The notes under the pieces were generated by a model. The model worked only from the letters and a program-made list of their open reading frames with translations, did no database searches and was not told the origin of the DNA. The position numbers were made by a program, and so were the translations under genes. From NCBI GenBank assembly GCA_900768695.1, contig CAAGDY010000159.1, forward strand, positions 1 to 14,875: DNA of 14,875 bases. The letters run 5' to 3'. This DNA is from an uncultured Anaerovibrio sp. GTDB lineage: Bacteria > Bacillota > Negativicutes > Selenomonadales > Selenomonadaceae. Below, piece after piece: positions 6,214 through 14,100 of this stretch (within the stretch, counting starts at the first letter, position 1; each line of letters begins with the position of its first letter).

Positions 6214-9144
6214 TCACTCCAGCACGTTGGTCAGCTTGCTGAACAAAGCCTCATTTTCCTTGATTACCGTTCCATTGCCAAATACACAGAGATTGTTTTC
6301 CTGCATACATGCCTCAATAGCAGGCGCCAGGGCGCGGATATCCTCTACAGTAGTCCGCAAAAGCTCCTTCCTGCGCTTCCGGCGTGACTCCGCAGTAATG
6401 CCGCGGAAATACATGCGCTGTGCCGTAGCCCCCAAAAGACGCGGCGTCAATGGCGTATCAATGCCGCTGATGGCACCGATGATATACTTGACCATCTCCC
6501 TGTCCGACGCCTCAAAATTTCTGATAAACTCAGCTGTGCCGTCAAATACCGCCACAGTTTCTGCCAGATTCGGGTCACGATAGGACACAAACATCATATC
6601 GCCATCGCCATTAAACCGCGTCATAGCACCGTAGGCACCACCCTGCACGCGGATTTTTATCCAGAAATACTCATACTTCAAAAGCATTTCCAGCACGCGG
6701 TAAAAGCCAGTCAGCTCATAGCCCAGCTTGTACAGATTGGCACCCTTGGCCACGTACTGCACCTGGCTGGATGACATCAGGCCCTCCTGCTGTTTCTCCG
6801 GCTGGAAGCTGTACACGACCGCCTCCGCCTCATCAGCAGCAGTATTTTCACGTAGCCTTGCCAGAAGCGGCCTCATCCCCTCAGCAAAGGCGGCATAATC
6901 CCCCTCCTGCACCGTCACGCCTATGGTCAGCCGTTTGGTGCTGAACAGCAGGCTCATCACCTGGGACAGCCTGGCACAGAAATCATCCGCATTAGCCTCA
7001 AACTCATCCGTCAATTGCTTCAGGAGAGGATAGGAGGACAGCTCCCCCTGCTCATTGTAGGCACCGGCCCTGGAAATAAAGGAATTGAGCCTTGCCAGAG
7101 CCACCTGCACCGGCGACTGCAACATTTCCAGCTCAAACTCGGAGCGGTTCTGCTGCAAAAGCTCCAAAAGTCGCTTCTTGTCCTCAAGCCGCGTTTCATT
7201 CAGAATCTCACCGATAATGTCCGCCAGCTCCGGTAGCTTACGCATAAACGCCTTGGCTGACACCTTGAACACAGGCTGCAGGGAATCAGCTTTCCCGTCC
7301 AGAGTAAGGTTTTCCATGCTGAAGGATATGCCGCCGGTGTGCATATTCACCCTGTTGGTCATATCCTCATAGGTACTTTTTTCCGTGTCCACCAGCCCCA
7401 TTATATCCGAGAACAGGTAGGCATAAGGCACCAGCTCCTGCGGTATCACATCCGCCTTGAAATACAGGTTCAGATAGACAATGCCATTGGTTTCAGCCGG
7501 AGTGAAAAGCACCTTCACATCCTCAATCTGCCGTTCCTCCAGCGGAATATGCTTCGGCTCCGGTGCAATATCCTCAATCTTCAATAACGGGATAGTTGCC
7601 AGCGCCTCCGGGGAGTCAGGCGTCTGCTGGCGCAGCTTCAGGCGAGCGGTATTCTCAATCACTGTCCGGATTTCCGCCTCGGACATGGCGGCCTTCTTTG
7701 CCGCCAGCTCATCTGCCAAAGCCGCCTCCTGCTTTGCCGCCAGCTCCCTGTCAGGCTTCATCACCACGGACACGGCAAAATTATTTTCAAGGAAATACTT
7801 CTTCAGGAGCTGCTCATAATAATCAGTGTCCAGCTTGCTGCGCAAGTCCTGCAAATCCGCCTCATAGCGTAGCTTTTCCAGCGGGTCCCTGTCATAGAGC
7901 CAGTTGGTCATCAGCATGATGTTGTAAATCAGCCCCTTCGGATAGGAGCCAAAATCAGCCTCCCTCAGCTGGAACTCCATGAGGTTGAGGGCGGCTTCCA
8001 GAATCGTCCTGTCAATGCCGTTTTCCACCAGCCCTGCCAGCGTGTCATGGATAACCTTCCGGAACTTTTCTGCCCTGTCAGCCTCCGCGCCATTCACCGT
8101 AATGGACAGATACGGCTGCAGCACATTGGTTTCGAAATGGGAGGACACATCCATCCCAAGGCCTGCATCAATCAATGCCTTGCGAAGCGGTGCCGCCGGT
8201 GTCTTCAAAAGAGCCTGCTCAAGAAGCCCGATGGCATTAATCAGCTCATGGTCACCAGCCTGCGCCATCACCAGATTGTAGCTCAGGAAGGTCCTGCTGT
8301 CCTCCGGCTCATCCTCCCCGATAGGATATTCCCCCTCAATATGCTTTACCTTATCAAAGGCTTCCTGCAAAGGAATGGCAGAATCCACCTCTATACGCTC
8401 AAAATTGCTGAGATACTCGCTGTCAATAAACTCCAGCTGCGCCTCAATGTCCATATCACCATACAGATATATGTAGCTGTTGGCAGGAGAATAATACCTC
8501 CTGTGGAACTCAATAAACTGCTCGTAGGTGAGATTAGGGATAACCTTTGGATTGCCCCCCGACTCACAGGAATAGGTATTGTCAGGGAACAGCTCCCGCA
8601 TAACCTGATTTTCCAGCAAATCCTCCGGCGAGGACAATGCCCCCTTCATCTCATTGTAAACCACGCCACTGTATTTCAGCGGCTCCTCCGGGCTTTCAAT
8701 CTCATAATGCCAGCCCTCCTGCATGAGAATTTCCTCATTATCATAAATAGACGGATAAAAGACCGCATCCAGGTACACATCCATCAGGTTGTGAAAATCC
8801 TTGTCATTGCAACTTGCCACCGGATACATGGTCTTATCCGGATAGGTCATGGCGTTGAGAAAGGTATTCAATGAGCCCTTCACCAGCTCCACAAAAGGCT
8901 CCTTCAGCGGAAATTTGCGGGAACCGCACAGAGTAGAATGTTCAATAATGTGCGGCACGCCGGTATCATCCGCCGGCGGTGTACGGAAGGAAATGGAAAA
9001 CACCTTGTTATCATCGGTATTTTTCAGGTACAAAAGGCGCGCCCCGCTTTTCATATGCTGAAACTCAAAAGCCTCAGAAGCCGCTTCCTTCACCTGCTCC
9101 TGCCGCAGCAGCCTGAAACCATGTATAATATCATTTACCTGCAT
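6214..9144 (-). CDS. M16C zinc peptidase, presequence-protease (PreP/Cym1) type
   Basis: Large insulinase-family protease that degrades peptides inside a closed two-halved chamber. At 976 residues it has the four-domain length of the M16C group. The inverted zinc motif HIIEH (H65, catalytic E68, H69) is followed by the third ligand E165 in GVVYNEMKGALSSPEDL, about 96 residues on as in human PreP. The segment SLNTFLNAMTYPDKTMYPVAS (91-111) is also typical. The C-terminal half carries the late M16C pattern, with GGAYGAM and FVSYRDPNL, and a charged linker around 475-500. There is no signal peptide, so it is probably cytosolic. The ATG at 9144 follows AAAGGGG. It is likely expressed alone, from a promoter at 9205-9234; no hairpin terminator is seen after the stop. 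Confidence 0.93.
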   Translation of the reverse strand: MQVNDIIHGFRLLRQEQVKEAASEAFEFQHMKSGARLLYLKNTDDNKVFSISFRTPPADDTGVPHIIEHSTLCGSRKFPLKEPFVELVKGSLNTFLNAMTYPDKTMYPVASCNDKDFHNLMDVYLDAVFYPSIYDNEEILMQEGWHYEIESPEEPLKYSGVVYNEMKGALSSPEDLLENQVMRELFPDNTYSCESGGNPKVIPNLTYEQFIEFHRRYYSPANSYIYLYGDMDIEAQLEFIDSEYLSNFERIEVDSAIPLQEAFDKVKHIEGEYPIGEDEPEDSRTFLSYNLVMAQAGDHELINAIGLLEQALLKTPAAPLRKALIDAGLGMDVSSHFETNVLQPYLSITVNGAEADRAEKFRKVIHDTLAGLVENGIDRTILEAALNLMEFQLREADFGSYPKGLIYNIMLMTNWLYDRDPLEKLRYEADLQDLRSKLDTDYYEQLLKKYFLENNFAVSVVMKPDRELAAKQEAALADELAAKKAAMSEAEIRTVIENTARLKLRQQTPDSPEALATIPLLKIEDIAPEPKHIPLEERQIEDVKVLFTPAETNGIVYLNLYFKADVIPQELVPYAYLFSDIMGLVDTEKSTYEDMTNRVNMHTGGISFSMENLTLDGKADSLQPVFKVSAKAFMRKLPELADIIGEILNETRLEDKKRLLELLQQNRSEFELEMLQSPVQVALARLNSFISRAGAYNEQGELSSYPLLKQLTDEFEANADDFCARLSQVMSLLFSTKRLTIGVTVQEGDYAAFAEGMRPLLARLRENTAADEAEAVVYSFQPEKQQEGLMSSSQVQYVAKGANLYKLGYELTGFYRVLEMLLKYEYFWIKIRVQGGAYGAMTRFNGDGDMMFVSYRDPNLAETVAVFDGTAEFIRNFEASDREMVKYIIGAISGIDTPLTPRLLGATAQRMYFRGITAESRRKRRKELLRTTVEDIRALAPAIEACMQENNLCVFGNGTVIKENEALFSKLTNVLE

Positions 9145-9168
9145 AAATCAATCCCCTTTGGTACTATC

Positions 9169-9191
9169 AAATAACACTACTAAATAACACT
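9169..9191. repeat. Direct repeat AAATAACACT in the M16 leader
   Basis: AAATAACACT occurs at 9169-9178 and 9182-9191, between the predicted promoter and the ribosome binding site of the M16 peptidase gene. The spacing of 13 bp is just over one helical turn. Purpose unknown. Confidence 0.45.
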
Positions 9192-9204
9192 TCTATAAGA
9201 AATC

Positions 9205-9234
9205 ATTGTATGGAAAAGTTTACAATATTCGCAA
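9205..9234 (-). promoter_or_regulatory. Promoter candidate of the M16 peptidase gene
   Basis: Minus strand: -35 TTGCGA (9234-9229), 18-bp spacer, -10 TACAAT (9210-9205). The leader would be about 55 nt and contains the AAATAACACT direct repeat. Confidence 0.45.
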
Positions 9235-9251
9235 TACATGAGCAAATTTTG

Positions 9252-9476
9252 TTAAAAATTCGCTTCCTGATTTACCTGCCGGTCTGACTTACCCAGCACC
9301 CAGCCCAGGGTTTTCAGCTCCGAGTAAATCATCACCTTCTGCTCCCGAAACTCCGCACTGCAATTTCTGAACTGCTTGTATTTCTGGCAGCACTGCTGAT
9401 ATCTAGCATGAATCTCCGGCATGCTGCGCATCTTCGCCCCCATCTCAGGAGTGTAGCCTGTACTAATCTTAGCCAT
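9252..9476 (-). CDS. Small hypothetical protein (74 aa)
   Basis: I do not recognise this protein. It is a soluble, mostly helical 74-residue product with three cysteines (C29, C30, C39), including an adjacent pair in ARYQQCCQKYKQF, and no signal peptide or membrane segment. The start is supported by GGAAAGGATGAG upstream of the ATG, and a promoter with TTGCCC-17 bp-TAAAAT lies about 40 bp upstream. It reads the same way as the M16 gene but is separated from it by 107 bp with a second promoter. A genuine small gene is likely from its initiation signals; function is unknown. Confidence 0.55.
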   Translation of the reverse strand: MAKISTGYTPEMGAKMRSMPEIHARYQQCCQKYKQFRNCSAEFREQKVMIYSELKTLGWVLGKSDRQVNQEANF

Positions 9477-9515
9477 ATCTATCTCATCCTTTCCTCTGCA
9501 AAACTATTAACTACT

Positions 9516-9544
9516 ATTTTACTACAAAATCCTTGACAGGGCAA
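9516..9544 (-). promoter_or_regulatory. Promoter candidate of the 74-aa gene
   Basis: Minus strand: TTGCCC (9544-9539), exactly 17 bp, TAAAAT (9521-9516). The transcript would start near 9509, about 33 nt before the ATG. The site overlaps a perfect TTGACA (9533-9538) on the plus strand, so it may be a face-to-face promoter pair. Confidence 0.42.
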
Positions 9545-9561
9545 AGTTATGCAAATAAAAA
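9533..9561 (+). promoter_or_regulatory. Overlapping plus-strand promoter candidate
   Basis: Perfect -35 TTGACA (9533-9538) and a weak -10 TAAAAA (9556-9561) at 17 bp. Downstream lies only an open frame of 28 codons (9549-9635) without a ribosome binding site. The stretch 9477-9714 otherwise contains no gene that I can see. Confidence 0.25.
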
Positions 9562-9670
9562 GGCATACCGATTATGACAATCAATACGCCCTCAGTGCCA
9601 TACTCTGGCAAAACCTGCAGCAAATTGAATTATAAGGCATCCCTGTATTCGCCTCTATAGCTATGACATT

Positions 9671-9698
9671 TTGCTAACAGAGGAAAATATGGTATAAT
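9671..9698 (+). promoter_or_regulatory. Promoter in front of the DUF6883-like remnant
   Basis: TTGCTA (9671-9676), 16-bp spacer, perfect TATAAT (9693-9698). It points into the broken gene and the three small genes behind it, which are followed by a terminator at 10528-10554. This would make a single transcription unit of about 850 nt. Confidence 0.5.
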
Positions 9699-9714
9699 AA
9701 AATTGCTTAATTGT

Positions 9715-9868
9715 AAAAATGCGGTTATCCCGGATGCCAAACTTTCAGCACATGCCTTGAACCATGAGCATCACAGATGCCAATGGAAAAACAGCTCGTG
9801 TCATCACTGCTTGGATTATTGGGGATGATGGTGTGCCAAGACTTATATCAGCCTATGTGAAAAACTAA
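9715..9868 (+). pseudogene. Internally deleted DUF6883-like gene remnant
   Basis: Two pieces of one family lie in two frames. The first frame (from 9715) reads KNAVIPDAKLSAHALNHEH, matching the opening of DUF6883-type domains as I remember them (a NAVIPDxKLxxYxLNPxH pattern). The second frame (about 9767-9865) reads SITDANGKTARVITAWIIGD followed by DGVPRLISAYVKN and TAA, matching the C-terminal end (nGkta.V.t.Wi....PRL.tayv). A complete domain is over 100 residues, so the middle, around 50 or more residues, is missing and the join near 9766-9780 shifts the frame. No start codon with a ribosome binding site is present; these domains are often the C-terminal part of toxin or phage proteins. The family match is from memory, not a search. 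Confidence 0.65.
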
Positions 9869-9881
9869 GAGGGTGTTGGAC

Positions 9882-10043
9882 GTGGCTAAGGAATTGGATG
9901 TGGTTTTACTCAAGGATAATACAGAGGTTACAATTTTGGAGGTGCTTGGCGGCGGAGAAGCTTATCTGGTGGAAAAACCCGATACCTTCGAGATAATGAC
10001 TGTCGATGCCAGCATCGTAAAGAACGTGGTGTATTCAGCTTGA
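9882..10043 (+). CDS. DUF4926-like small protein (53 aa)
   Basis: A short gene starting at GTG 9882 (AAGAGGG eight bases upstream) and ending at TGA 10041-10043. The product begins VAKELDVVLLKDNTEVTIL and continues with a beta-rich stretch, GGGEAYLVEKPDTFEIMTVD, resembling DUF4926 domains (mkxxDvVxLkxd... G.aYeVEf.d....t...) that commonly follow DUF6883 genes. Their biochemical role is not known to me; small beta-barrel partner or immunity-like functions are possible. An in-frame GTG at 9873 is an alternative start but overlaps the ribosome site. It lies 13 bp after the broken gene's stop and one base before the next ATG, which suggests an operon. Intact here although its upstream partner is deleted. 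Confidence 0.6.
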   Translation: MAKELDVVLLKDNTEVTILEVLGGGEAYLVEKPDTFEIMTVDASIVKNVVYSA

Positions 10044-10044
10044 A

Positions 10045-10335
10045 ATGGGGTGCAGTTTGGATTTACAGCTGTTTGCAGTCAATTACAAGGATTACACGGA
10101 TAAAGCATTGAACAGATGCCGGAGCAAGACGGTCAAGCAAATTGAAAACCATCTTGAAAAAGTCACTAATCCGTTGAGCTATATTAGTGACGATAATCCG
10201 CAAAAACACAACTCAAGATATGTAGACGGATTACAAGAGCATTGGCGCAAAGAGATAAACAATTTTAGAAACCAGCTGGCATACATAGATGCAGAAATAG
10301 AGAGGAGGAGCAATCATGATGAAGCTATCGAATGA
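10045..10335 (+). CDS. Small phage-type LQLFA protein, helical
   Basis: A 96-residue product opening MGCSLDLQLFA. An LQLFA start is a recurrent feature of small and capsid-related proteins in Firmicutes prophages. The rest is charged and helical: SKTVKQIENHLEKVTNPLSY, then GLQEHWRKEINNFRNQLAYI (62-81), a pattern I associate with small prophage proteins encoded near minor capsid or toxin genes. Function is unknown. The ATG at 10045 is one base after the previous stop but has no good ribosome site; TTG at 10057 (GGGG six bases upstream) would give a start directly at DLQLFA and may be the true one. It overlaps the next gene by 20 bp. Confidence 0.6.
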   Translation: MGCSLDLQLFAVNYKDYTDKALNRCRSKTVKQIENHLEKVTNPLSYISDDNPQKHNSRYVDGLQEHWRKEINNFRNQLAYIDAEIERRSNHDEAIE

Positions 10336-10519
10336 TGTTACCAGAGATATGCTATTTGATGTCGTGCAGGAGTTTTTGGGCGATTTGGAAAAAGAGCAGA
10401 AAGAGGCCACTGAAAAATACAAGAATAATCCAAGCAATCTGTTTGACCACGATGTTTCTCTTGTCTATCAGATAGCAGGCGATATGCTCAAGAGCAGACT
10501 TGATACCATCTGTGAATAA
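10316..10519 (+). CDS. Small acidic hypothetical protein (67 aa)
   Basis: I do not recognise this family. It is a 67-residue, acidic, helical, soluble protein (MMKLSNDVTRDMLFDVVQEF, then EKEQKEATEKYKNNP and a C-terminal helix). An AGGAGG site sits just before the double ATG, so initiation is well supported even though the gene overlaps the end of the LQLFA gene. It is the last gene of the small plus-strand cassette and is followed at once by a terminator. Its position behind toxin-module remnants would suit an immunity or accessory protein, but that is inference from order only. Confidence 0.6.
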   Translation: MMKLSNDVTRDMLFDVVQEFLGDLEKEQKEATEKYKNNPSNLFDHDVSLVYQIAGDMLKSRLDTICE

Positions 10520-10527
10520 GATTTTTT

Positions 10528-10554
10528 AGCACTTGCGGTAACGCGGGTGCTTTT
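10528..10554 (+). terminator. Rho-independent terminator closing the small cassette
   Basis: AGCACTTGCG pairs with CGCGGGTGCT (two G-U pairs) around a GTAA tetraloop, followed by TTTTCTT. It lies 9 bp after the TAA of the 67-aa gene. The minus strand has no T-run after the stem, so it serves only the plus strand and does not clearly stop the convergent DUF441 gene. Confidence 0.8.
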
Positions 10555-10593
10555 CTTATGACTATTCATCTGTTATGCATTAATCAACACGTC

Positions 10594-11073
10594 CTAGTCT
10601 CCCATAAATTTCTGAGCAATACTCATAATCACATACACCACACCGGAAGCAATCAAGGGACCTACCGGAACTCCCTTGAAGAAAAATACGCCTATCATAG
10701 TACCTATAATCAATGCTGTTGCTACCTCCGGTGATGCCTTCATGTAGTCTACGCCCAGATAGCCAAAAATGGCAACCCCTGCTCCTACAATCAGGGAAAT
10801 AATACCTGCCGGACTCTGAAAGCAGTGCCAAATATTTTCCAAGGTAATCTTGCCTGTGGCAATAGGCACGAAGATAGCTGCCGTCAAAAGAACAATCCCC
10901 CATCTTATCCCTTTATCTCCCAGGATATCGATTAGCTGATTTAATCCCAGCAGCTTCAAAATTATAACCGCTCCGGCAGCATAAGCCACTGACATATTAT
11001 GACCAAATATACTGCACAGCAAAATTGCCAACATGATTATATATTCCTGCCCCACGACAAACTCATCCTCCAT
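10594..11073 (-). CDS. DUF441-type integral membrane protein
   Basis: A polytopic membrane protein of about 150-159 residues with roughly four to five hydrophobic segments: residues 10-46 (containing SIFGHNMSVAYAAGAV), 58-74 (GIVLLTAAIFVPIATGK), 88-108 (AGIISLIVGAGVAIFGYLGV) and 117-150 (EVATALIIGTMIGVFFFKGV). The GHN element, the GVPVGPLIASG turn and the length match the DUF441/YeaL family, whose function is unknown. The ATG at 11073 overlaps its own would-be GGAGG; the in-frame GTG at 11055 has GGAGG eleven bases upstream and is a serious alternative start. It lies 42 bp after hsdR on the same strand with no terminator between, so read-through from hsdR is possible. Confidence 0.85.
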   Translation of the reverse strand: MEDEFVVGQEYIIMLAILLCSIFGHNMSVAYAAGAVIILKLLGLNQLIDILGDKGIRWGIVLLTAAIFVPIATGKITLENIWHCFQSPAGIISLIVGAGVAIFGYLGVDYMKASPEVATALIIGTMIGVFFFKGVPVGPLIASGVVYVIMSIAQKFMGD

Positions 11074-11115
11074 TCATTTGCCAAACTATTACCTGATATT
11101 TTGCTACAAAATAAG

Positions 11116-14100
11116 TTACACTGCATCATCCTGCACAAGGGCGTTCCTGCTAAAAGAATCAATAATATTCCAAATCTCCTCTATCTGCGGCATCTCAAAC
11201 ATATCATACATTGACTTTGGCTTGTCAAAAGGAGCATGGTCGAAAACATCACCTGTCTTTACATACCCATTTACCCGTACATACTCCACCAATTTGTCAA
11301 CAAAGACAATCTGATTTTGGTTAAGCTTTTGACTGTTAATAAAATCGGCAAAGGCTTCATGAACAGCCTCTTTATCCATCCCTGCAATATTGCGGATAAG
11401 TATTCCCAAAGGCGTTGCACCAAATTCCTTTTTATAATCATCCTCACTGCCCAGCTGACGCAAGAAAACATTCTGCAAATCAGCCAGTTCAACATCCGTG
11501 ATAGGCTTGTTATGAGTCAGCTTGAAAATCGCCAGGCTTTCCCTGTTAGCCTCAATATACTGATTAACTTTTCTTTTATAATTCTCAAAGTTTTCTTCCT
11601 GCGGCAACGCCTCTCCTTCCTTTTCATCCAAAACAGGGTCTGTGAGAACTGTCTTGATGATTTTCATTCTCCTGCCATCATACAAAAGCTGTATAAGGTC
11701 ACGAAGCTGCTTTCTCGTATGCTCAAAAAGCATTATATCATTGGCATCCCAGTATTCATCAGCCTGCACTGCCTGAATTTCCGGCAATTTATTTTTGATC
11801 TGAGGAATTACAGACTTTGCTATCAGCATGTCAGCCGTTTTAATCAGCTGCTTCCTTGCAGATTTAAAGGAACTGTGCTTTCCGATAAGTGCCAGCATCA
11901 TGCCATACATGAAATTATCAAAACGCTTGGCAAATTCATCCTGCTCATCATTATATACCAGTGGTGCTAACTCTTTACACAGCTCTCCCTTGTCATCATC
12001 ACTAAGGCAAGTAAAAACATCTACATGATTATATTTATCTACATATCTGCGTTTCAGGCGCACAACAACAGACTGCCTGTTCAATGCTTGAATTTGGCTA
12101 ACAATAATTCCAATCAGCTCATCCCGAAACTGCTGGTATTTTGCCTCAGCAAAAACCGGCTCCTGCAATTCCTTGATTAGTCGCACCTGTTTTATAAAAA
12201 TACTTTCTGTCAGAGACAGCACCATTCCATTTTCAAAACCATTTTTATGGGTTCTGAAAAAATCAAAATTCTGCCCATAATCAAAAATAAGAAAATATTT
12301 CTTATCAGCATATTCACCGCTTTGAATATCTACGCAATTTAAATCCTTGCAAAGCCGTGTCCCCCTGCCAATCATCTGCCAAAACTTGCTTTTGCTCCGA
12401 ACCTTCTTAAAGAACACCAAATTTACTGCTTCTGGAACATCAATGCCCGTATCCATCATATCAACTGATACGGCTATGAAGGGATTTTTGTCAGCAATTT
12501 TAAAATCATCAATAACAGTCTGGGCATAATCATCTGAACACACTACACAGGAAGCAAAATGTCCGGCATACTGAGGGTACAAGGCATCAAAGCGTTCCAC
12601 AATATACCTGGCATGCTCCTTGGTAGCAGCAAATATGATACTTTTACCAAGCTTATCACCACCATTGATTTTAATGCCCCTGTTCATTAAATCAGTGATA
12701 ACCCTGTCCACAGTCCCCTTGTTGAATACTCGCTTATTTATAAGGCTTTCGGATATGTATGCCGGTACAACATCATCTTCTGCAAAATCTTCCTCGTAAC
12801 GCTGTTTTTCTTCATCTGATAATTCATCATATTTTATGCCTTCGCACACAAATTTAGTCTTGACTTCATAATTGTAGTAAGGCACAAGATACCCTTCCTC
12901 TACAGCAGTTTCATACTCATAAGCAAAGGTAGGCACATCATCCTCCAACTGAAAAAAATCATACGTATTCGTGTCCACATCTGTCTTAGGCGTAGCCGTT
13001 AAACCTACCAGCACGGCATCAAAATAATCAAAAATGACCTTGTACTTTTTAAAGATACTGCGATGAGCCTCATCGATGATAATCAAATCAAAATGAGCAG
13101 GAGTGTATAAAATGCTGCCATCCTTGGATTTAGTATCATCTATCGCCCCCAATATGGTCGGATAAGTGGAAAATACTATCCTGGCGTTATAATCCTGCTT
13201 ATTCTCACATAAATTGCACAGTGACATCTTCGGCAGATAATCCTTGAATGCATCCCTTGCCTGCTTGACCAATGCCCTGCGGTCAGCCAAAAATAAGATA
13301 TTAGTAACATTGCCAGACCTAGACAAAACATCCACCAAACCTGCCGCTGTCCGTGTCTTGCCTGTCCCGGTAGCCATCACCAAGAGATGACGCCTAACCT
13401 TTTTCCTCAGACCATCACATACTGAACGAATAGCTTCCATCTGGTATTTTCGACCGCTAATCTCACGATTTATTTCATACATGCCGGAATCTTTAGCAAA
13501 CGAGCGGCGATTCATCAATTTTTCCAAATCTTCCTTGCTAAAAACAGAACTTACCAGCCTGTCAGGCATTGATTTATCATCCCAAAAATAAGTCTCAAAA
13601 CCATTCGTATAAAAAATAAATGGTCTGCGCCCAAATTTGCGCTCTACGCAGTCCGCATACAACTCAGCCTGAATCTTGCCTTTTTTCGCATCCAGAGAAG
13701 TTCTCTTTGCCTCTACCACAGCCAATGGCTTGCCATCATCACCAAAAAGCAGATAATCTATGTACCCCTTCTGCCCCAGCACACCAGTCATATCATTGAC
13801 TTCATATTCCTCAGATACGTTATAGCCATCTGTCCCCTTGAATTTCCAGCCCATCAATTTTAAATCCAGGTCAATATAGCGTTTGCGAGTTTCATACTCA
13901 GAAATTTCTTCCGGATTAAAGCTTCGCTGTTCCGTATGTACAGCCTTGGCAGCTGCCAATTCGGCAGCCATTGCAGCCAGCTGCTTTTCCATATCCTTCA
14001 GCTTTTCATCCTTTATTGCCAGCAGGCTTTCCTGCTTTTTGATTTTATCCACATCAAGCTGCAAACGCCTCTTGGGAATTAACTTCTCATCAAAAAAACG

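Noticed and set aside
9549..9635. 28-codon open frame (MQIKRHTDYDNQYALSAILW...)
   Set aside because: No ribosome binding site, no recognised domain; could be a scrap of a lost gene but nothing supports translation.
10580..10903. Minus-strand 107-codon frame within the DUF441 gene
   Set aside because: It overlaps the hydrophobic DUF441 frame in another phase and shows no coherent protein features.
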